This document shows, piece by piece, positions 1-5,556 of a stretch of 5,556 nucleotides of DNA; within the stretch, counting starts at the first letter, position 1, and each line of letters starts with the position of its first letter. This DNA comes from Woeseiaceae bacterium (GTDB lineage: Bacteria; Pseudomonadota; Gammaproteobacteria; Steroidobacterales; Woeseiaceae), in contig JAKEGN010000128.1 of the NCBI GenBank assembly GCA_022615525.1, positions 1 to 5,556 of the forward strand, given 5' to 3'. A program made the translations under genes and the position numbers. Below the pieces are notes generated by a model. It was not told where the DNA came from. It ran no database searches and worked only from the letters and a program-made list of their open reading frames with translations.

Positions 1-1148
1 CACACCGACATCGCATATCGCTGTTTTCATTAACTTTTCTTCTGCTCCCGGCACTGGCGCTTGCCACGGGACCAACGGCACCACCACCCTCTCCACCGGT
101 TATCGGCGCCAAGAGTTATCTGCTGATCGACAGCGACACCGGACAGGAACTCGCATCGCTTGCGCCGGATACGCGACTCGCGCCGGCCAGCCTGACCAAA
201 CTGATGACGGCCTATGCGATCTTTCGCGCACTCGCGGAGGACCAGGTCAGCCTCGATGACCAGGTCACGATAAGCGAAAACGCATGGCGCACGCCGGGAT
301 CGCGCATGTTCATCGAGGTCGGCACCAGGGTATCGGTCAAGGACCTGTTGCTCGGCATGATCGTGCAGTCGGGGAACGATGCCAGCGTAGCGCTTGCCGA
401 ACACGTCGCCGGTAGTGAGGCGGTGTTCGCGGAAGTCATGAATCGCTACGCCGCGGCACTCGGCATGCGCTCCAGTCATTTCATGAATGCAACCGGCTTG
501 CCGCACCAGGACCACTTTACGACCGCACGCGACCTCGCGCAGGTAGCCCGTGCCGTCGTGCGCGAGTTTCCCGACTACTATCGCTGGTACTCGGAGAAGG
601 AATTCGAGTACAACAAGATCGTGCAGCCGAACCGCAACTCCCTGCTGTGGCGCGATTCGAGCGTCGATGGCATGAAAACGGGATTCACCGATGACGCCGG
701 GTATTGCCTGATTTCGTCTGCCAAACGGGACGGCATGCGCATCATTTCGGTAGTGCTGGGAACATCGAGCGCCCGCTCACGGGTCGATGGCAGCCAGGCC
801 CTGCTCAATTACGGCTTCCGTTTCTTCGAAACCCGCCTGCTGTTCAGGGCGGGAGAGCCGGTCACGCAGGCCAGGGTGTGGAAAGCGGCCAGCGAGTTCA
901 CGGCGCTTGGGCTTGCGAAAGATATGTACATCACCGTGCCGCGCGGCAGTTACGACTCGCTGCAGTCCGTGCTCAACATTCCTGCGGTCGTGGTCGCGCC
1001 GGTTGCGGAGGGCCAGCCGGTCGCCGAATTGCAGATAAGCCTGAATGGCAATCCGCTGCTCACCGAACCGTTGCGAGCGCTGCAGGAGAATCCGAGCGGC
1101 TCGCTTTGGCAGCGAGCTCGCGATGGCGTCAAACTCTGGTTCGAATGA
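1..1148 (+). CDS. dacA: D-alanyl-D-alanine carboxypeptidase (PBP5/6 family), 5' partial
   Basis: Periplasmic, membrane-anchored serine enzyme that removes the terminal D-Ala from peptidoglycan pentapeptides and so limits cross-linking. The reading frame is open from base 3 to the TGA at 1146-1148, giving 381 visible residues. No ATG, GTG or TTG lies before the signal-peptide core (SLFSLTFLLLPALALA), so the true start is probably a few codons left of the window. All three penicillin-binding motifs are present: SLTK at visible residues 63-66 (bases 189-200, catalytic Ser and Lys), SGN at 123-125 (bases 369-377) and KTG at 225-227 (bases 675-683). A PBP5_C-type beta domain spans roughly residues 278-366. 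The tail (SLWQRARDGVKLWFE) looks like the amphipathic helix that anchors these enzymes to the inner membrane. A short proline-rich stretch (TAPPPSPP) links signal peptide and catalytic domain. It is the first visible gene of a dacA-ybeD-lipB operon. dacA and dacC paralogues cannot be told apart here. Confidence 0.95.
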   Translation, partial: HRHRISLFSLTFLLLPALALATGPTAPPPSPPVIGAKSYLLIDSDTGQELASLAPDTRLAPASLTKLMTAYAIFRALAEDQVSLDDQVTISENAWRTPGSRMFIEVGTRVSVKDLLLGMIVQSGNDASVALAEHVAGSEAVFAEVMNRYAAALGMRSSHFMNATGLPHQDHFTTARDLAQVARAVVREFPDYYRWYSEKEFEYNKIVQPNRNSLLWRDSSVDGMKTGFTDDAGYCLISSAKRDGMRIISVVLGTSSARSRVDGSQALLNYGFRFFETRLLFRAGEPVTQARVWKAASEFTALGLAKDMYITVPRGSYDSLQSVLNIPAVVVAPVAEGQPVAELQISLNGNPLLTEPLRALQENPSGSLWQRARDGVKLWFE

Positions 1149-1167
1149 CAGCAACGGGCGGCGACGA

Positions 1168-1443
1168 ATGAACGAGATTACAGGAGACCGCGGTTTGCTC
1201 GAATTTCCCTGCCGCTTCCCGATCAAGATGATGGGCCGGCCGGACGGCGATTTTCGCGACATCGCCTTGGGTATCATCGAACGTCACGCCGGCAATATTG
1301 ATGCGGCCGATATTCGCAGCGTGCCGAGCAGTGCGGGAAACTTCGTATCGATCACGGTAACGATCGATGCAAAGAGCCAAGTGCAGCTCGATGCAATCTA
1401 TCGCGAGCTCAGCGCGAACACCGCGGTGCTGGTCGCCCTGTGA
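1168..1443 (+). CDS. ybeD: DUF493 / YbeD family protein
   Basis: Small cytoplasmic protein of 91 residues, close to the 87 of E. coli YbeD. The family has a ferredoxin-like, ACT-resembling fold. Its role is not settled; a regulatory or ligand-sensing function is often suggested. Recognisable family features are LLEFPCRFPIKMMG near the N-terminus (residues 10-23), an IIERHAG helix end, the PSSAGNFVSITVTI strand segment, and a C-terminal helix ending in LDAIYRELSANTAVLVAL. The ATG at 1168 is chosen because it places LLEFP at the usual distance from the N-terminus; an earlier in-frame ATG at 1108 would overlap dacA by 41 bases. Only weak purine-rich sequence (GGGCGGCGACGA) precedes it. It sits 19 bases after dacA and its TGA overlaps the lipB GTG, so it is very probably co-transcribed and coupled with both. 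Confidence 0.93.
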   Translation: MNEITGDRGLLEFPCRFPIKMMGRPDGDFRDIALGIIERHAGNIDAADIRSVPSSAGNFVSITVTIDAKSQVQLDAIYRELSANTAVLVAL

Positions 1444-2102
1444 ATAACGCCGCTACCGTGGTCACTTCTTCGCATCGCGTCGTCATTCGCGCGCTGGGAA
1501 TGCAGGATTACGAACCACTATGGCGCGCCATGCAGCGATTCACCGAGGAGCGCAATGTCGCGACACCGGACGAAATCTGGTTTGCGGAGCATCCGCCGGT
1601 ATTTACCCTTGGCATGAATGCCAGGACAGAACACGTGCTCGCACCCGGCGATATCCCGGTAGTCCGGATCGACCGCGGCGGACAGGTGACCTATCACGGC
1701 CCAGGTCAACTCATGATCTATCCGCTCGTTGACCTGCGACGGTCCGCGCTCGGTGTGCGCGAGCTGGTCACGGCACTGGAGCAGGCGGCCATCGCAACTG
1801 CTGCCGTGTACGGCCTGCAGGCACGCAGCCGCGCCGATGCGCCGGGCGTCTACGTCGACGGAAAGAAAATCGCGAGCGTCGGCCTGCGCGTCCGCCGTGG
1901 CGCGAGCTTTCACGGCATGGCCTTCAACGTCGCCATGGACCTCGAACCATTTTCACGAATTAATCCCTGTGGATTCAAAGACTTACAGGTAACCGACCTT
2001 CGCAGGCTCGGAGTCACCGTCACGCTCGCCGAGCTGGGCGAACGCATGTCCACGGAATTGCAACGTCAACTCTGGGGGGATTCCGCGGCAAGCAGTGACT
2101 GA
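1440..2102 (+). CDS. lipB: Octanoyl-[acyl carrier protein]:protein N-octanoyltransferase
   Basis: Cytoplasmic enzyme that moves the octanoyl group from acyl carrier protein to the lipoyl-domain lysine of 2-oxoacid dehydrogenases and glycine cleavage H protein; LipA then inserts sulfur. The 220 residues match the usual family length. The LipB signature RGGQVTYHGPGQ lies at residues 79-90. RADAPGVYVDGKKIASVG (131-148) carries the conserved Lys (143, or its neighbour 142). RGASFHGMAFNV follows, and INPCG contains the catalytic Cys177. The start is GTG at 1440, overlapping the ybeD stop as GTGA. A later GTG at 1458 is possible, but the overlapping start fits translational coupling and no Shine-Dalgarno sequence stands out for either. 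The 3' end overlaps murU on the other strand by 37 bases. lipA is not the next gene, unlike in E. coli. Confidence 0.97.
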   Translation: MNNAATVVTSSHRVVIRALGMQDYEPLWRAMQRFTEERNVATPDEIWFAEHPPVFTLGMNARTEHVLAPGDIPVVRIDRGGQVTYHGPGQLMIYPLVDLRRSALGVRELVTALEQAAIATAAVYGLQARSRADAPGVYVDGKKIASVGLRVRRGASFHGMAFNVAMDLEPFSRINPCGFKDLQVTDLRRLGVTVTLAELGERMSTELQRQLWGDSAASSD

Positions 2103-2746
2103 TTGAGATCGGCAAGCCGCTCAGGCGTTCCGACGTCTTCCCACACACCAGCGTGCAGGCTGCCGGATAGTTGCTGTCTGTCGGCAGCGCGGCGCAGCAG
2201 CGGCGCGAGCGGGAATCGCCCCGGCGCTTCATCACTCAATAATTTCGGCCGGTAGCAAGCGATGCCGCTGAAAGTCAGAGACGGCGCCGCCGTGTTCCTG
2301 ACCTTGCCATTCTCCAGATCGAAATCACCACCTGTCTTGTGCGCCGGTGTGCGCACCAGGACCAGGTGCCCGACGCAGTCCGCCTGCAGACTGTCACCAC
2401 CAACGACGTAGTCCGTGTAAACGTCGGCATTGATCACCCAGAAAGGCGCGGCACCGAGCAAAGGCAAAGCCCTGCGGATTCCACCGCCGGTTTCGAGAAC
2501 GTTCCCGTACTCCGGGCTGTAGACGACCTGCAGGCCGTAGGCCCTCCCGGAACCTATGCGATCGACGATCTGCTCGCCCCGCCAGCCGAGATTGATGATC
2601 ACGGTCGAGGCTCCGGCATTCGCAAGCATCGCGAGATGCCGCTCGATCAGGCTCTTGCCGTTGACCTCGACCAGCGCTTTCGGCATGTCATCGGTCAACG
2701 GTCGCAGGCGCTCGCCACGGCCGGCGGCAAGGATCATGGCTATCAT
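2066..2746 (-). CDS. murU: N-acetylmuramate alpha-1-phosphate uridylyltransferase
   Basis: Sugar nucleotidyltransferase of 226 residues, close to Pseudomonas MurU as I recall it. It joins UTP and MurNAc-1-phosphate to give UDP-MurNAc, completing the recycling shortcut that bypasses MurA/MurB and hence the fosfomycin target. The N-terminus MIAMILAAGRGERLRPLT holds the nucleotide-binding G-x-G-x-R signature (residues 6-18), followed by MPKAL with Lys23. ETGGG lies at 85-89, a metal-binding-type NADVYTD with Asp108 at 106-112, and a closing VWEDVGTPERL at 201-211. The ATG at 2746-2744 is chosen because it puts the signature right at the N-terminus; the frame extends upstream but lies inside amgK and looks like noise. 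It overlaps the amgK stop as ATGA, implying coupling. A generic glucose-1-phosphate nucleotidyltransferase is the alternative, but the amgK partner makes MurU much more likely. Confidence 0.9.
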   Translation of the reverse strand: MIAMILAAGRGERLRPLTDDMPKALVEVNGKSLIERHLAMLANAGASTVIINLGWRGEQIVDRIGSGRAYGLQVVYSPEYGNVLETGGGIRRALPLLGAAPFWVINADVYTDYVVGGDSLQADCVGHLVLVRTPAHKTGGDFDLENGKVRNTAAPSLTFSGIACYRPKLLSDEAPGRFPLAPLLRRAADRQQLSGSLHAGVWEDVGTPERLADLNQSLLAAESPQS

Positions 2747-3762
2747 CCGCGCGACTCGTTGAGTTGCGGCAGGACGCGTGTTGCGATGAGTCGTGCAACG
2801 AAGGTCAACTCCGGGTACCGCGGAGCGATATCGATGATGTAATTCAGCGTACGTGGAACATCGCGCAGGTACGCAGGCTTGCCATCGCGATGGTTCAATC
2901 TGGCAAAGATCCCGGAAGCCTTGAGCTGTCGTTGCACCCCGGTCAATTCGAAAGCGCGCATGAACTCCTGCAGTCCAAGTCCGCATGCCGATGGCGCCAT
3001 GCGGTGAAAGCCCTCGGCCCAGCCGCGCACACGCTCCGCCGGCCAGCTGATATAGCAATCCTTCAGCAAGGAAACAAGGTCATAGGTCAACGGGCCCTCC
3101 ACCGCGTCCTGGAAGTCCAGGATGCCGGGATTGTTGTCGTCGACCAGCATGAGATTTCGCGAATGGTAGTCACGATGCACGAACACGCTCGGCTGCGACA
3201 GCGCATTGTCGGCCAGCAGGTCGCAGCAGCGCTGCCACTCGAGTTCATCGTCAGGCCCGAAGTCGATACCGAGATGGCGCTTGCACAACCAGTCGCGAAA
3301 CAGGCTGAGTTCGAAACGCAACAGCTTGTCGTCGTAGGGCGGCAGGAGTCGCTTCAGCTCTTGGCCTTCGGATTGCAGGATGGTGAGCGCCCGCAACGCG
3401 TCACCGTACAGCTCCGTTGCCCGGCCGGGCGCATCCTGCAGCTCACTCAGATACTGTCGCGAACCCAGGTCGGTCAGCAGCAGAAATCCCTGCTCGATAC
3501 TGGTCTCGATCACATGCGGGGCATGAAGGCCCATCTGCTCCAGGTAGCCGGCGATGCGCAGGTACGGCCCGCAATCTTCCTTTGTCGGCGGCGCATCCAT
3601 TACGACGAAACTGCGGTCGCCGCGGTTCAGGCGAAAATAGCGCCGGAAGCTTGCATCCCCGGAGGCAGGTCGCAGGGTCGAGAGATCGAATCCGCCGAGA
3701 CCGTTCAGCCAGTCCCGCAGCTCGCCGATCCGCGAGTCCTGTCCGTCGTCTGCAGTGTCCAT
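2743..3762 (-). CDS. amgK: N-acetylmuramate/N-acetylglucosamine anomeric kinase
   Basis: Aminoglycoside-phosphotransferase-fold kinase that phosphorylates MurNAc (and GlcNAc) at the anomeric carbon, supplying MurNAc-1-phosphate to MurU in cytoplasmic peptidoglycan recycling. From the ATG at 3762 it has 339 residues. Visible motifs are SGDASFRRYFRL (34-45) in the ATP-binding lobe, SFVVMDAPPTKEDC (51-64), QGFLLLTDLG (91-100), the catalytic loop VHRDYHSRNLM (195-205, Asp198 as base and Asn203 as metal ligand), and ILDFQDA (214-220) with metal-binding Asp216. No lysine is evident in the strand where many kinases have one; MDAPP is there, as I recall for this family. An in-frame ATG at 3828 would add 22 residues (MLTGNTICYL...) behind a purine-rich GCGGGAAAAG. 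I prefer 3762 because it fits family length and leaves room for the lptD promoter. First gene of the amgK-murU operon, divergent from lptD. Confidence 0.9.
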   Translation of the reverse strand: MDTADDGQDSRIGELRDWLNGLGGFDLSTLRPASGDASFRRYFRLNRGDRSFVVMDAPPTKEDCGPYLRIAGYLEQMGLHAPHVIETSIEQGFLLLTDLGSRQYLSELQDAPGRATELYGDALRALTILQSEGQELKRLLPPYDDKLLRFELSLFRDWLCKRHLGIDFGPDDELEWQRCCDLLADNALSQPSVFVHRDYHSRNLMLVDDNNPGILDFQDAVEGPLTYDLVSLLKDCYISWPAERVRGWAEGFHRMAPSACGLGLQEFMRAFELTGVQRQLKASGIFARLNHRDGKPAYLRDVPRTLNYIIDIAPRYPELTFVARLIATRVLPQLNESRG

Positions 3763-3879
3763 ACGCTCTATTCGTTGAAGGGTCTCCGGAACTGTGCGAA
3801 GGTAGCAAATCGTATTACCGGTTAACATCTTTTCCCGCTAACATCCTGTACTGATTGCGGTTTATCAGACGAACTCCTT
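3763..3879. promoter_or_regulatory. Divergent intergenic region between amgK and lptD
   Basis: This 117-base stretch is the only substantial gap between genes in the window and must carry the lptD promoter and probably the amgK-murU promoter. It is visibly richer in A and T than the flanking coding DNA. For lptD a sigma-E-like element is visible (separate entry). For amgK, read on the - strand, TAATAC (complement of 3811-3816) resembles a -10 box, but no good -35 box lies at the right distance, so I do not call it. A near-repeat of TAACATC occurs at 3823-3829 and 3839-3845. No intrinsic terminator hairpin followed by a T-run is seen. Confidence 0.6.
3788..3814 (+). promoter_or_regulatory. Candidate sigma-E (RpoE) type promoter for lptD
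   Basis: GGAACT at 3788-3793 matches the sigma-E -35 core (GGAACTT) except that the next base is G. After a 16-base spacer, TCGTA at 3810-3814 fits the loose -10 pattern TCnnA. Transcription would begin near 3820 and leave a leader of about 60 bases before the proposed lptD start. In E. coli, lptD (imp) is known to be under sigma-E control, which makes the match more plausible. The spacing and a five-base -10 match remain weak evidence by eye. Confidence 0.4.
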
Positions 3880-5556
3880 TTGCCAAGAACCTTTACCCTA
3901 GCTTCCGGCCTCCTGTTGTGGCTGATGTATTCGACGGCCGCTGCCCAGCGGACGGGCCTTGTCTGCGAGACACCGCCGGACCGGCAGCTTTCGGATCGAC
4001 TGGTGAACGCGGAGGGTGCTGCCGTCGATCCGGGCACCATCGAGTTCGAGGCCGGCGAAATCGACATGACGCTGGGCGCCGAGCCGCGAGCGTCGATGAG
4101 CGGCGGCATCGTCGTCCGGCAGGACCAGCGCGTCGCCGGTGCCGACACCGCAAGGTATGTTCCCGAAACACAGTCGTTGCTGCTGACCGGGGCCGTGCGG
4201 TTCGAAGACCCGGCGACGCAGGTGCTCAGCGAATCCGCTGAATTCTCCTACGGCACGGGGCGGATCCGTTTCGACGACGCAAGTTTCGAACTGGGCGCCA
4301 GCAATTCCCGCGGTGCGGCCGACCTGCTCGAGATAAACCAGGAAGGCGTACTGCAACTGAACGATGTGAATTACACAACCTGCCCGCCGGGTTCGGATGA
4401 CTGGGTCATCGAGGCTGGCGATATCAAGCTGGACACGGTCGCCGGCACAGGAACGGCCAGGAACGTGAAACTGAGATTCGAAGGTGTGCCGATCCTCTAC
4501 GCCCCGTACTTTTCTTTTCCGCTGGGTGATGCGCGGAAATCCGGCCTCCTGGCACCCGTGATCGGCAGCGCCGGGCGGAGCGGTAACGAAATCAGCGTGC
4601 CGTATTACTGGAACATACGCGAGAATTACGATGCAACGATCACACCACGGTTGCTGACAGCGCGCGGCACGCAGATCGAGTCCGAGTTTCGCTACCTGAC
4701 GCGGCGAAACTCGGGTCTCGCGGCGGTTGAGTACCTGCGCAACGACAGCATGACCAGCAGCACGCGCCACCTGGCTTTGTTGCGGCACCAGACTGTGTTC
4801 GACAATGCCTGGAGAAACGTCGTCGATTTCACCGAGGTGTCCGATGCACAGTATTTCGAAGACCTCGGCGGTTCGCTCGCCGCATCGAGCACCACGCACC
4901 TGAACCAGCGTGCCTGGTTCGACTATTACGGCGAGAGCTGGTCCGCGTTTGTGCAGGTGCAGGATCACCAGACCATCGATGAGTCCATCTTGTCGGAGGA
5001 CCTGCCGTACCGCCGCCTCCCGCAGGCGCGCGTGCGGGGAGCATGGCCGGACCAGCTGCTTGGGCTCAACCTGGCCGTCGGCAGTGAACTGGTGTATTTC
5101 GATCGCGACGTCGGGGTGACCGGCTGGCGCCTCAACGTCACGCCGGAGGTCACCTGGCCGCTGCAACGCTCCGGTTGGTTTGTCGTTCCCGGTGTGACCA
5201 TGGATCACACGCAGTACCAGCTCGATGGTACCGCCCCGGGAGAGGACAGCGATCCGAGCCGCACATTGCCGATTGCAAGCTTCGATACCGGCATCATCCT
5301 GGAGCGCAACCTGAAGTCCTCGGTCGACCGTGTCATGACTCTCGAACCGCGGCTGCTTTACGCTCATATACCGTATCGCGAACAGTCCGGGTTGCCGGTC
5401 TTCGACACGATCCTGCCCGACCTGAACCTCGTACAGCTGTACCGCCGCAACCGGTTTCTCGGCATCGACCGCATCGGGGACACGGATCAACTGAGTATCG
5501 GCGTGACGTCTCGAATCCACGATCTCGATACCGGCCAGGAGCTGGTCACTGCAACA
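3880..5556 (+). CDS. lptD: LPS-assembly outer-membrane protein LptD, 3' partial
   Basis: Outer-membrane beta-barrel that, with LptE, inserts lipopolysaccharide into the outer leaflet. The frame is open to the right edge, with 559 codons visible of about 750-800 usual. TTG at 3880 is proposed as start because it yields a good signal peptide (MPRTFTLASGLLLWLMYSTAAAQ). The frame opens after a TAA at 3823-3825 and has no ATG or GTG before that TTG; the first ATG (3925) would destroy the signal. An LptA-like periplasmic domain lies at about residues 35-185. Family hallmarks follow: YTTCPPGSDDW (about 165-175), GVPILYAPYFSFPLGDARKSG (202-222), ISVPYYWNI, and NYDATITPR (249-257), leading into barrel strands. 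The only two cysteines, 29 and 168, correspond to Cys31 and Cys173 of E. coli LptD. surA often follows lptD but lies outside the window. Confidence 0.95.
   Translation, partial: MPRTFTLASGLLLWLMYSTAAAQRTGLVCETPPDRQLSDRLVNAEGAAVDPGTIEFEAGEIDMTLGAEPRASMSGGIVVRQDQRVAGADTARYVPETQSLLLTGAVRFEDPATQVLSESAEFSYGTGRIRFDDASFELGASNSRGAADLLEINQEGVLQLNDVNYTTCPPGSDDWVIEAGDIKLDTVAGTGTARNVKLRFEGVPILYAPYFSFPLGDARKSGLLAPVIGSAGRSGNEISVPYYWNIRENYDATITPRLLTARGTQIESEFRYLTRRNSGLAAVEYLRNDSMTSSTRHLALLRHQTVFDNAWRNVVDFTEVSDAQYFEDLGGSLAASSTTHLNQRAWFDYYGESWSAFVQVQDHQTIDESILSEDLPYRRLPQARVRGAWPDQLLGLNLAVGSELVYFDRDVGVTGWRLNVTPEVTWPLQRSGWFVVPGVTMDHTQYQLDGTAPGEDSDPSRTLPIASFDTGIILERNLKSSVDRVMTLEPRLLYAHIPYREQSGLPVFDTILPDLNLVQLYRRNRFLGIDRIGDTDQLSIGVTSRIHDLDTGQELVTAT

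Noticed and set aside
777..1277. A 166-codon - strand open frame across the end of dacA and start of ybeD
   Set aside because: It crosses two well-supported genes and gives a low-complexity, arginine-rich product without known motifs.
2080..2130. Intrinsic terminator between the convergent lipB and murU genes
   Set aside because: No stable stem followed by a T-run is visible on either strand at the junction.
2747..3058. N-terminal extension of murU by 104 residues
   Set aside because: The added sequence lies inside amgK, resembles no domain, and would push the nucleotide-binding signature far from the N-terminus where the family has it.
2764..3825. A 353-codon open frame on the + strand opposite amgK
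   Set aside because: It has the same codon-aligned antisense artefact as the frame opposite lptD. Amino-acid composition is unstructured and amgK on the - strand has full kinase motifs.
3817..3826. Small palindromes ACCGGT and GTTAAC as an operator
   Set aside because: Each is only six bases and the two do not combine into a longer inverted repeat, so chance is a sufficient explanation.
3861..3886. A possible sigma-70 promoter for amgK on the - strand (TTGGCA and GATAAA)
   Set aside because: The two boxes are only 14 bases apart, too short for a standard promoter, and TTGGCA lies inside the lptD signal-peptide codons.
3898..5520. A 540-codon open frame on the - strand opposite lptD
   Set aside because: It shares codon boundaries with lptD, so it stays open simply because lptD avoids TTA, CTA and TCA codons. 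Its product shows no recognisable domain, while the + strand has clear LptD motifs.

Overview
This window reads as conserved chromosomal housekeeping DNA of a GC-rich, non-enteric gammaproteobacterium. The gene families are typical of that class, and codons such as TTA, CTA and TCA are scarce. I cannot name a genus from the sequence. It holds six genes of cell-envelope and lipoate metabolism. I found no mobile element, RNA gene, CRISPR array or prophage signature, and no evidence of an undescribed system.

Left arm (1-2102, + strand): a tight three-gene operon. The first gene is a 5'-truncated D,D-carboxypeptidase (dacA, PBP5/6 type). A DUF493 protein (ybeD) follows after a 19-base gap. The octanoyltransferase lipB starts at a GTG that overlaps the ybeD stop. 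This order is the well-known gammaproteobacterial dacA-ybeD-lipB block, but lipA, its usual fourth member, is not next.

Middle (2066-3762, - strand): a two-gene operon, amgK then murU, read towards lipB and joined by an ATGA overlap. These are the MurNAc/GlcNAc anomeric kinase and the MurNAc-1-phosphate uridylyltransferase of the peptidoglycan recycling bypass. It converts recovered MurNAc to UDP-MurNAc without de novo synthesis. The last 37 bases of murU and lipB overlap tail to tail.

Right arm (3763-5556): a 117-base divergent intergenic region carries a plausible sigma-E type promoter. It is followed by the first 559 codons of lptD, the outer-membrane LPS translocon, on the + strand. lptD runs off the right edge and appears to start at TTG. 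The amgK/lptD divergent pair is also the arrangement I recall from Pseudomonas.

Together the genes serve peptidoglycan trimming (DacA), peptidoglycan recycling (AmgK, MurU), LPS export (LptD) and protein lipoylation (LipB). The main points of interest are the junction of two usually separate conserved blocks, the convergent coding overlap at that junction, and the lptD promoter and start.
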